This document shows, piece after piece, positions 1 to 6,437 of a stretch of DNA of 9,091 bases. The notes beneath the pieces were generated by a model. That model was given only the letters and a program-made list of their open reading frames with translations. It did no database searches and had not been told where the DNA came from. Numbering within the stretch: position 1 is the first letter of the stretch; every line of letters starts with the position of its first letter. The stretch lies in NCBI GenBank assembly GCA_964589725.1, contig CAZPUJ010000123.1:1-9091 (forward strand), read 5' to 3'. Position numbers and translations under genes: made by a program. This stretch comes from CAYSHJ01 sp964589725. Its GTDB lineage: Bacteria; Planctomycetota; Planctomycetia; Planctomycetales; Planctomycetaceae.

Positions 1-147
1 CTCGCCAGCGGAGTCGTCGAAAAACGCCTGACCTTCCCCGGCCGAGTCCACGAACTCACCTTCACCGACGACGGCCGCCACCTCATCACCGGCAACGCCA
101 ACGCCACCATCTATGTGGTGCGCCTCCAAGGTCCGCCCTCAAAGTGA
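1..147 (+). CDS. WD40-repeat-like protein, C-terminal end (5' truncated by the window)
   Basis: Frame 1 is open from the first base to a TGA at 145-147 and gives 48 residues. The segment containing GRVHELTFTDDGRHLITGNA and the following TIYVVRL matches the end of a WD40 blade: a hydrophobic strand, the DDGRHL turn (the usual F-S-P-D-G-R position), then a final strand ending in a V/I-Y-x-x-R-L pattern. Planctomycetes often carry long WD40 proteins that end this way, sometimes fused to kinase or cytochrome domains; nothing upstream is visible to tell which. WD40 propellers are protein-interaction scaffolds and no enzymatic role can be assigned. The gene converges on the minus-strand Gfo/Idh remnant across a repeat-filled gap. 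The start and total length are unknown. Confidence 0.65.
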   Translation, partial: LASGVVEKRLTFPGRVHELTFTDDGRHLITGNANATIYVVRLQGPPSK

Positions 148-183
148 CATGGGCCAGTGAAACATCACGGAACGCACCCAATC

Positions 184-249
184 GACCGCACCTTCGGTCT
201 TTGCCGACCGCATGTTCGGTCTTTGCCGACCGCATGTTCGGTCTTTGCC
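184..249. repeat. Three 22-bp tandem repeats
   Basis: Three contiguous units start at 184, 206 and 228. Units 2 and 3 are identical; unit 1 differs only at its eighth and ninth bases (CC instead of TG). Each unit reads GACCGCATG followed by TTCGGTCTTTGCC and can form a small GGTC/GACC hairpin across unit boundaries. The array ends directly before the large palindrome at 253. Short arrays like this usually arise by slippage and vary in copy number between strains. Confidence 0.85.
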
Positions 250-252
250 TTG

Positions 253-478
253 GTCGCGGAGCGACCGCCGATGGTAGCCGTGGGTTTCAACCCACGGTCG
301 GCAATCGCGCCAAATCATTTCGTCGCGGAGCGACGATTGAAACTACGTCGTGCGAACGACCCATTTCATGTGTGCTGCCACACCACACGTTCAATCGTCG
401 CTCCGCGACGAATCGTTCGTTCGTCGTCCGAATCCGTGGGTTGAAACCCACGGCTACCATCGGATGTCGCTCCGCGAC
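253..478. repeat. Nested palindromic REP cluster with GTAG-footed hairpins
   Basis: Two inverted repeats are nested. The outer arms are 253-297 and 434-478 (45 bp, two mismatches). The inner arms are 319-341 and 390-412 (23 bp, exact). Each outer arm contains a hairpin with stem CCGTGGGTT/AACCCACGG and a 2-nt loop (278-297 and 434-453), with GTAG at its 5' foot (274-277; complement CTAC at 454-457). The 13-mer GTCGCGGAGCGAC occurs at 253-265 and 322-334, and its complement at 397-409 and 466-478. A GTAG tetranucleotide before a short hairpin is the known signature of REP elements mobilised by RAYT transposases, so this is probably a non-autonomous REP cluster. It encodes no protein that I can support. 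Confidence 0.75.
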
Positions 479-605
479 AAACTGGCATCGGATAAATCGC
501 GCGACCTTGGTGGTCGATGCAACTTGATTCCGTGACCAATCGCTTGGGAGACGCTCATCACCAGGGCAAGTCATTCGCGAATTATGGGACTCGGACAACA
601 CGGAG

Positions 606-629
606 GGCACGGCGTGTTTCTGCCGTGCC
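606..629 (-). terminator. GC-rich hairpin just after the oxidoreductase remnant, possible terminator
   Basis: The arms GGCACGGC (606-613) and GCCGTGCC (622-629) pair perfectly over 8 bp around an 8-nt loop. The structure begins 4 nt past the minus-strand stop at 634, a good place for a terminator. No clear U-tract follows on the minus strand, so it may instead be another scattered palindromic repeat or act as an mRNA 3'-end stabiliser. Confidence 0.35.
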
Positions 630-633
630 GACT

Positions 634-1842
634 CTACACCTCCGGCAACACCCACGGCTTCCGCCATTCAGCACGTCCGCGAAGCGCATTCGCTTCGGCA
701 TCACCGACGAATGTCTCGGTCGCGGCGTCAAGCGTCAGCTTGCGGCCGAGACGCGCGGAAATGTTGCCGGCGTGACACAGCACCGATGCTGGATGGCCAA
801 TCGTTTCCAGATCGCAGTACGGCTTTGCTCGCGACTTGATGCACTCGATGAAGTTCTGAACGTGCGGCTTCTCGTGGCTGTCCCCTTCACCCTTGCCGAG
901 CACTTCGCCGCCGCGGCCGTAGGCGATCCAGCGCGAGTTGCCGAGCACGATGTATCCCTGATCTCCGAACAGCGCCGAACCTTCCGATTCGCCGAGGTAG
1001 TTGTACGGAGCCCACACGCGCATTTCGTAGGTCAGCAGTTTCGGATGCTTGCCGTCTTTGACGTTGCCAGAATTGAACTCGTAGTTGACCTGCATCGTGT
1101 CCGGGAACTCTTGAGCGTCGTTGAAGTACCACTTGCCGCCGTTCGCGAAGACCGACGTCGGCAGGCCGAGTGGTTCGTCCTGCTGCACCTCACACGCCGC
1201 CGCAAGCACCGCGACCGCCATATCCAACCGATGCACGCCGTCGTTGCCGAGGTCGCCGGTGCCGAAATCGTAGAACCAGCGCCAATTCCCATGAAACCGA
1301 TTGGGATTGAACGGCCGCTTCCCCGTGGCACCGAGCCACATGTCGTAATCGACGCCAGCCGGCGGCGTCCCATCGGGCCGCACCGGCAAGGCTCCTTGCT
1401 TCGAGCTTTCCCACGCCTTGGCCATCACGCAGCGGCCGAGTTTTCCTGTTTTCACAAACTCAATGGCCGACTGCATCCGCGTGGTCGAGCGATGCTGCGA
1501 CCCCATTTGCACGACCCGCTTTTGCTTCCGCATCGCCGCGACCATCCGCAGCCCCTCGACGATGTTGTGGCTGTCCGGCTTTTCGACATACACGTCCTTC
1601 CCCGCCTGACAGGCCAGAATCGTCGGAATCGCATGCCAATGGTCCGGCGTCCCGATGACGAGCGCGTCGATCGACTTGTCATCAATCAGCTTCCGAAAAT
1701 CACTCTCGCCGCGCGGCTTCTTCCCCTGAAGGTTTTCCGCGGTCTCCAACCCTTTCGGCAACCGATTCGCATCAAGGTCCGCAATCGCCACGACCTCGAC
1801 CGACTTGTTTACCGAGAACGAAGCAATCAGCGACGCCGCTCG
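634..1842 (-). pseudogene. Gfo/Idh/MocA family oxidoreductase lacking its N-terminal dinucleotide-binding motif
   Basis: The frame is open from a stop codon (TGA, 1843-1845) to a TAG at 634-636, about 402 codons. It aligns by eye with planctomycete Gfo/Idh/MocA proteins, NAD(P)-dependent sugar or polyol oxidoreductases. Visible motifs are VEVVAIADLDA (end of the second Rossmann strand), TPDHWH, the catalytic-lysine signature VEKP, QMGSQHRS, the GVHRLD histidine segment and a normal C-terminus ending WVLPEV. The N-terminus is missing: homologs begin with a signal or Tat region and a GxGGRG nucleotide-binding turn, whereas here the first readable residues are RAASLIASFSVNKS, directly after the stop of the DUF1501 gene. 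There is no ATG near the 5' end; the only candidates are a CTG (1828-1830) or a GTG (1789-1791) inside the fold. I infer a deletion that fused it to the DUF1501 gene end. The rest has no frameshift, so the loss may be recent. An assembly collapse is the alternative. Confidence 0.65.
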
Positions 1843-1845
1843 TCA

Positions 1846-3306
1846 CTAAGCCAGCAACTCGTCGATCACTCGGCCATGTACGTCGGTCAACCGGAAATCC
1901 CGGCCGGCGTAACGGTACGTCAGTCGCTCGTGGTCGAAGCCCAGCAGGTGTAGCATCGTGGCGTGCAGATCATGCACGAGCACCGGCTTCTCGACTGCCT
2001 GGAAACCGAATTCATCGGTTGCTCCGTACGTTTGGCCCCCCTGCACACCGCCACCAGCCAACCAACAGGTGAAGCCGTAATGGTTGTGATCGCGACCGTT
2101 CAGGGCCGGGAATTCGGCGACCGGCGTGCGGCCGAATTCACCGCCCCATTGAATGAGCGTTTCGTCGAACAGGCCGCGCTGCTTGAGGTCCGTCAGGAAC
2201 GCCGCGATCGGCCCGTCCCAATCGCCGGCGAGTTTTTTGTGCTGAGCTTCCAGGTTGTCGTGATTATCCCACGGCTGTCCGGCACCGCTCCAAATCTGCA
2301 CGAAGCGAACGCCGCGCTCGATCAACCGTCGAGTGATCAGCAGTTGCCGGCCGTGAGTCCCCTCGCCATACATCCGCCGAATCGCTTCCGGCTCCTTCGA
2401 GACGTCGAACACGTCCGCCGCTTCGGTCTGCATGCGAAACGCGAGTTCGAACGACTGAATGCGAGCCTCGAGTGCCGCATCTTCGGGACGTTTCCGCAAA
2501 TGTTCGTCGTTGAGCTTCCGCACGAAGTCCAACTGCCGCCGCTGCTCGTCGAGCGACAATCGCGAATTGCGAATGTTGGCGAGCAGCTTGTCAACCTGCG
2601 TGTGCTGCGTGTCGAGATAAGTTCCTTGAAAGGCTCCCGGCAGAAAGGCCGATCGCCAGTTCTGCGTCGAGACGATCGGGTATCCGCCGGGACACATGAC
2701 GATGAAGCCTGGCAGGTTCTGATTCTCGGAACCCAAGCCGTACGTGACCCACGATCCGAAACTGGGTCGCGGCAGCCGACCATCGCCGCAGTTCATCAGC
2801 ATCAGCGACGGCTCGTGATTCGGCACCTCGGCCTGCATCGAGCGAATCACCGCGATGTCGTCGATATGCATGGCCGTTTGCCAGAACAGATCGCTGACCT
2901 CGATCCCCGACTTGCCGTACCGCCGAAACTCGAACGGTGATCGCATGGCGTGCCCGGTCTTCCGCTCGGTTCGCAGGTTCCCCGCCGGCAGCGGCTTGCC
3001 GTGCAGTTCGCTCAATCTCGGCTTCGGGTCAAAGGTGTCTATATGCGAAGGCCCGCCGTTCATGAACAGATGCACGACATGCTTGGCCTTCGCCCCGAAG
3101 TGCGACCGCTTCGGGGACAACGGAACACCGCCTTCTTTCGACGAACCATCGTTCGCCGCGAAAGCCATTTTTGAGTTCGCATCGTCCTGCTCGACCAACA
3201 GACTCGCGAGTCCGAGCATCCCCAACCCGGTCCCGGATCGCCGTAGCAAGTCGCGCCGCGATAGAGGTGGGATTGAACACCTTGAATTCAAGAAATCTTG
3301 GAACAT
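1846..3306 (-). CDS. DUF1501 family protein, Tat-exported
   Basis: This is a 486-residue protein, the usual length for DUF1501 (alkaline-phosphatase-superfamily-like fold). The N-terminus has a twin-arginine signal: SRRDLL at residues 16-21, then the hydrophobic run GTGLGMLGLASLL, so export as a folded, probably metal-bound protein is expected. Family motifs follow: HVVHLFMNGGPSHIDTFDPK at 76-95, GEFGRTP at 389-395, GRDHNHYGFTCW from 404, and the terminal RLTDVHGRVIDELLA. The ATG at 3304-3306 is supported by a GGTGGAG ribosome-binding sequence (3315-3321) and by the position of the Tat motif. It begins 15 nt after the stop of the DUF1549/DUF1553 gene, the standard partner arrangement in planctomycetes, so the two are probably co-transcribed and act together outside the cytoplasm. 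The biochemical role of the pair is not established; breakdown of complex polysaccharides is a common suggestion. It ends in TAG immediately followed by an in-frame TGA. Confidence 0.92.
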   Translation of the reverse strand: MFQDFLNSRCSIPPLSRRDLLRRSGTGLGMLGLASLLVEQDDANSKMAFAANDGSSKEGGVPLSPKRSHFGAKAKHVVHLFMNGGPSHIDTFDPKPRLSELHGKPLPAGNLRTERKTGHAMRSPFEFRRYGKSGIEVSDLFWQTAMHIDDIAVIRSMQAEVPNHEPSLMLMNCGDGRLPRPSFGSWVTYGLGSENQNLPGFIVMCPGGYPIVSTQNWRSAFLPGAFQGTYLDTQHTQVDKLLANIRNSRLSLDEQRRQLDFVRKLNDEHLRKRPEDAALEARIQSFELAFRMQTEAADVFDVSKEPEAIRRMYGEGTHGRQLLITRRLIERGVRFVQIWSGAGQPWDNHDNLEAQHKKLAGDWDGPIAAFLTDLKQRGLFDETLIQWGGEFGRTPVAEFPALNGRDHNHYGFTCWLAGGGVQGGQTYGATDEFGFQAVEKPVLVHDLHATMLHLLGFDHERLTYRYAGRDFRLTDVHGRVIDELLA

Positions 3307-3321
3307 CGCACGAGCTCCACC

Positions 3322-6252
3322 TCAATCCACAAACGCGAACTCATTCGCCAACAACATCGACTGCGCCAGCGCGGTCCAGCGTTCGGCCGTTGGCGATTCA
3401 CCCAAGAACTCCACCGCGGACGCGATCTCGTCAGCCGTTGGTTGCCGCTGGAAACAGATCAGGAATAGCTGCCTCACGCGCGCGTCGGCCTCGGGTTGCG
3501 ACGTTAACTCCGCTCGACGTAGCAGCCGCGACGCGACTTCAAACGTCAGATCGCCGTTCATCAGATAGAGCGCTTGTGGAGCCACCGTCGTCGCGTCGCG
3601 TTGCGGGTTCGTCGCGGCCGGCGACGGGAAATCAAATGTCGTCAGCAGGTTCGGAACGTCCAGTCGGTCGAGGAATCCGTAAATCGTTCGTCGCGCCACA
3701 AAGCCGTCGAGTACATTGATCGACTCGCCACCGACTTGTCGATTCATTTCTCCCGACGAGGCCAGCAATGCGTCCCGCAGTGTCTCCCAATCGAGTCTCC
3801 GTCGGTTCATGCGTCCCAGCAGACGATTGTCAGGATCGACCAATTGTGGATTTCGGATTGCGGATTTCGGATTGGCCGAATCCGCGATCCGCGATCCGCG
3901 ATCCGCAATCTCGCTCGCTTGCTGGTACACGGCCGACAACAGAATCTCGCGATGCAACGCTTTCACAGACCAACCGGAGCGAACAAATCTCGCGGCCAAT
4001 TCGTCGAGCAATTCGGGATGTGATGGCGGTTCGCTGCGGAGGCCGAAATCGCTGGGAGTCCGTACCAAGCCGACGCCGAAATGATGCAGCCAAACTCGAT
4101 TGACGAACACTCGGGCTGTCAGCGGATTGCGTCGGTCCACGATCGACTGCGCGAGTTCGAGCCGTCCACTGCCGCGAACGAATGGCCGACGTTCGGACGA
4201 CGTGATTTCGACCGCTTGTCGCGGCACGAATGGTCCCAGCCGATTCGGATTGCCACGCAAGAAAACGCGCGGATCGAACGGCGTCGCATCGTCAACCAAC
4301 GCCATCGCGCGCGGCGGCGCACCGGCGGCGGTCATGCTCCACTGCTCAACTTCCTTGATGAGCTTTTGATATTCGCCTTGCGTCGGCCGGTCTGGGAACA
4401 GCGACAGAAATCCCCAACCCATCGCCAACGGTACATCCGGCGGAGCATCCGGGCCGTACAGCACGCGACGAATTTCTTCCTCGTCGGGATCGCCGAGTCC
4501 CGTCGGCAGCGGCTGCTGCACTTCCTTCGCTTGCTTCAAAGCCTCTTGCCATTTCGCGTCGATCCGCTTGAACAGCTCGCCGTATCGCTGCGCGACGTCG
4601 CCCAGCGATTGTGGCGGTGGCTCGCAAATGGCGGAAACGACGACCGGATTGACCGACGGCGGATGGACACTCTTGTCCGTCTCGATGGATGCCAGTCTGG
4701 AATCGGGTCGGGCAAGAGTGCCCAACTTCCTCAGGCGGTCAATGACCTCGCCAGCCTTCGCCGAAAACTGATCAGTGGGCAACGCCGCAAACGCGCTCCA
4801 AGCCATCCAGACCGGATGCGGTTTCTTACGAGCGGCCTCGAGCGTGACTTGCCAACGCAGAGTCATCGTCGGGTTGATGTCGTTGGTGTCGGCCAGCAAC
4901 ATGAAATCGTCCGTTGGCGGCTTTTCCAGTTGAGCCTGCGCGGCGAACAAATACTCCGCCGCGCGCGTTCGCGCCGACGTCACCAAGTTGCGGTGTTTCT
5001 CCTCGACGAAGTCGGTCAGCTTCTTCAGCCGAGCCTGCATCTCGGTCGAGAACTTTCTGTAGTCCTCGGTCTGCGGCGGCGGCAGGAATTCGGGAGGTAG
5101 CGCCGGTTCGATCGAACTGCGAAACACGCCGTACAACGAGTAATAATCAACCTGCGGAATCGGATCGAACTTGTGGTCGTGGCAGCGCCCACACGTCACG
5201 GTCAGTCCCAGTAAGCCGCGGCTGACGACGTCAATACGGTCATCCAAGACGTCGTGCAGGTTGTTCATGAACCGCCCGCCCAGCGTCAAGAACCCCAACG
5301 CCGTGAGCGGCCGCTTGTCTTCGCCGAGATCAAGCTGATCGGCAGACAACTGCTCGATCACGAAGCGGTCGAACGGAAAGTCGTCGTTGAACGCCCGAAT
5401 CACGTAATCGCGGTACGTCCACGCCCACTGGAACTTTTTCTCCTCGAAAAAAACATAGCCCTTCGTGTCGGCATAGCGAGCCACATCCAGCCAATGCCGG
5501 CCCCAGCGATCTCCGTCATGTGGCGACGCGAGCAATCGATCCACGACTCGCTCGAACGCATCGGGCCGATGATCGGCCACGAACTCTGTCAACTCGTCGG
5601 GCGTGGGCGGAAGCCCGATCAAATCCCAAGTGACTCGCCGCAGTAACGTCCGCTTGTCCGCTCGCGGCGAAGGCGACAAATCAGCCTCGCGCAGCTTGGA
5701 CAAGATGAATCGATCGGTCCGCGTTTGCGACCAGTTGTCCGACTCCAACCTCGGTATCGTTTGTTCGACGATCGGCTGGAAGGCCCAATGCGACTTTGCC
5801 ACCTCACGGATCGCGATCGCTGTCGGTACCGAAGTCTCTTCCGGCCAGAACGCTCCGCCCCGGACCCACTCGACCAACGTAGCGACTTCGCCGGCCGGCA
5901 GCGGCCGTTCCGGAGGCATCTTCAAATCACCGTCGCGTCGGACGGCGCGGATCAGCTCGCTGGTTTGCGGCTCGCCCGGTACGACGACCACGCCGCCATC
6001 GCCTCCCTTGGTCAGACTGGCTTTCGAATCGAGCCGCAAGCCCGACTCTTGCTTCTTCGCGCCATGGCAACCGTGACACCGCTGCACCAGGATCGGCCGC
6101 ACCTTCGACTCAAAGAACTGAATGTTCGGCGCCTGAGTCTTGTCATCGTCCGCCGAAACCGTGACCGTCGGCATCAACAGACGATGTCCCACCAGCAGCA
6201 CGGCTGCCAGCATGCCAAGCCATCGAGTGGTCACGATCGAGAGCAGGCGCAT
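3322..6252 (-). CDS. PSCyt1-DUF1549-DUF1553 planctomycete cytochrome-type protein
   Basis: This 976-residue secreted protein has an N-terminal signal peptide (hydrophobic run about 9-28, likely cleavage after VSA near residue 34). The PSCyt1 cytochrome c-like domain (about 45-135) has the heme-binding CHGCH at 59-63 and a candidate axial methionine in KMPP (M112). DUF1549/PSCyt2 (about 175-380) contains RTDRFILSKL, LIGLPPTPDE and a second CxxCH, CGRCH at 354-358. A variable middle (about 380-690) follows, then DUF1553/PSD1 (about 693-950) with NPLTARVFVNRVW, FGLRSEPPSHPELLD and LDPDN-like and MNRRRLD motifs. The two CxxCH motifs suggest covalent heme and electron transfer in the periplasm; the substrate is unknown. 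The start ATG (6250-6252) has a strong GGAGG at 6257-6261. The DUF1501 partner follows after 15 nt. Two stretches look like palindromic repeats inserted in frame: residues 782-803 inside DUF1553 (clear) and about 510-530 (possible). Confidence 0.92.
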   Translation of the reverse strand: MRLLSIVTTRWLGMLAAVLLVGHRLLMPTVTVSADDDKTQAPNIQFFESKVRPILVQRCHGCHGAKKQESGLRLDSKASLTKGGDGGVVVVPGEPQTSELIRAVRRDGDLKMPPERPLPAGEVATLVEWVRGGAFWPEETSVPTAIAIREVAKSHWAFQPIVEQTIPRLESDNWSQTRTDRFILSKLREADLSPSPRADKRTLLRRVTWDLIGLPPTPDELTEFVADHRPDAFERVVDRLLASPHDGDRWGRHWLDVARYADTKGYVFFEEKKFQWAWTYRDYVIRAFNDDFPFDRFVIEQLSADQLDLGEDKRPLTALGFLTLGGRFMNNLHDVLDDRIDVVSRGLLGLTVTCGRCHDHKFDPIPQVDYYSLYGVFRSSIEPALPPEFLPPPQTEDYRKFSTEMQARLKKLTDFVEEKHRNLVTSARTRAAEYLFAAQAQLEKPPTDDFMLLADTNDINPTMTLRWQVTLEAARKKPHPVWMAWSAFAALPTDQFSAKAGEVIDRLRKLGTLARPDSRLASIETDKSVHPPSVNPVVVSAICEPPPQSLGDVAQRYGELFKRIDAKWQEALKQAKEVQQPLPTGLGDPDEEEIRRVLYGPDAPPDVPLAMGWGFLSLFPDRPTQGEYQKLIKEVEQWSMTAAGAPPRAMALVDDATPFDPRVFLRGNPNRLGPFVPRQAVEITSSERRPFVRGSGRLELAQSIVDRRNPLTARVFVNRVWLHHFGVGLVRTPSDFGLRSEPPSHPELLDELAARFVRSGWSVKALHREILLSAVYQQASEIADRGSRIADSANPKSAIRNPQLVDPDNRLLGRMNRRRLDWETLRDALLASSGEMNRQVGGESINVLDGFVARRTIYGFLDRLDVPNLLTTFDFPSPAATNPQRDATTVAPQALYLMNGDLTFEVASRLLRRAELTSQPEADARVRQLFLICFQRQPTADEIASAVEFLGESPTAERWTALAQSMLLANEFAFVD
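3844..3910. repeat. Palindromic heptamer repeat inserted in frame in the DUF1553 domain
   Basis: One arm (3844-3871) is a run of related heptamers on the plus strand: TTGTGGA, TTTCGGA, TTGCGGA, TTTCGGA. The other arm (3880-3907) is ATCCGCG three times, then ATCCGCA. The arms are roughly reverse complementary; the outer GATTGCGGAT (3856-3865) and ATCCGCAATC (3901-3910) match exactly. On the coding strand it is read as residues 782-803 of the cytochrome-type protein, low-complexity I-A-D-R-G-S-like sequence between the conserved SAVYQQ and VDPDNRLL segments that normally lie close together in DUF1553. It keeps the frame and adds no stop. Confidence 0.75.
4665..4723. repeat. Pair of inverted 14-bp hairpins within the cytochrome-type gene
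   Basis: Two short palindromes lie 31 bp apart: GGACA-CTCT-TGTCC at 4665-4678 and GGGCA-AGAG-TGCCC at 4710-4723. The second is the reverse-complement form of the first, with a compensated base pair (G-C for A-T) in the stem. They code for about residues 510-530 in the poorly conserved middle of the protein, before PSVNPVV. This has the architecture of a BIME-type repeat read in frame, but two 5-bp stems are weak evidence on their own. Confidence 0.4.
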
Positions 6253-6283
6253 GAGTCCTCCACCCGGCCGACCTCAACACTAA

Positions 6284-6320
6284 TTCGACTGTGACCGTTC
6301 GCCGATCTGTCACAGTCGAA
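6284..6320. repeat. Inverted repeat, 12-bp arms
   Basis: TTCGACTGTGAC (6284-6295) and GTCACAGTCGAA (6309-6320) are exact reverse complements around a 13-nt loop. It lies 31 bp upstream of the start of the cytochrome-type gene and directly abuts the larger palindrome at 6321. It could be part of the same composite repeat, or an operator-like site for the downstream gene; the sequence does not decide. Confidence 0.7.
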
Positions 6321-6378
6321 CTAACCCGAAGCGTAAGCGAGAGACGCAACGGACGTCCTCGCTTACGCTTCGGGTTAG
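6321..6378. repeat. Long perfect palindrome, 21-bp arms
   Basis: The arms at 6321-6341 (starting CTAACCCGAAGCGTAAGCG) and 6358-6378 are perfect reverse complements around a 16-nt loop. Sequences of this CCCGAAGCGTAAGCG type are, from my general knowledge, frequent intergenic palindromes in planctomycete genomes and give rise to spurious NPKRKRG-like peptides in gene calls. The element sits between the desulfurase stop (6438) and the cytochrome-type gene start (6252) on the same strand, so it could separate the two transcripts. There is no U-tract on the minus strand for a classical intrinsic terminator. Confidence 0.8.
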
Positions 6379-6437
6379 TATGCGGAGGCATCGAGATGTT
6401 TCATTTTCTGCCGCGCGGAGTATAACGTCTCCTGGAG

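Larger units (their letters stand above)
148..633. other. Gene-free convergent intergenic region filled with repeats
   Basis: This 486-bp gap lies between the stop of the plus-strand WD40-like gene and the stop of the minus-strand oxidoreductase remnant. It contains three 22-bp tandem units (184-249), a nested inverted repeat (253-478) and a GC-rich hairpin (606-629). The remaining part (479-605) shows no gene or structure that I can recognise. Open frames crossing it have no domain content and change character at the repeat arms, so I read it as non-coding. Confidence 0.75.

Noticed and set aside
184..478. Possible CRISPR array
   Set aside because: The tandem units are contiguous with no spacers, and the rest is a nested inverted repeat. 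No cas gene is in the window.
517..1953. Long plus-strand open frame of 478 codons
   Set aside because: It is antisense to the Gfo/Idh remnant and the DUF1501 end, is rich in Arg and His without any recognisable domain, and starts in the repeat-rich gap. It is a high-GC shadow frame.
1963..2940. Plus-strand open frame of 325 codons
   Set aside because: It lies wholly antisense to the well-supported DUF1501 gene and has no domain features of its own.
3093..3116. 8-bp-stem hairpin CCCCGAAG/CTTCGGGG inside the DUF1501 gene
   Set aside because: The encoded residues belong to a normally conserved stretch before the HVVHLF motif, so it looks like ordinary coding sequence, not an inserted repeat.
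4081..5100. Plus-strand open frame of 339 codons
   Set aside because: It is antisense to the cytochrome-type gene, its composition is typical of a shadow frame, and no motif is visible.
6143..6391. Small minus-strand open frame with an NPKRKRGRPL-like peptide
   Set aside because: It is produced by the 6321-6378 palindrome and overlaps the signal-peptide end of the cytochrome-type gene in another frame; this peptide type is a known spurious product of such repeats.
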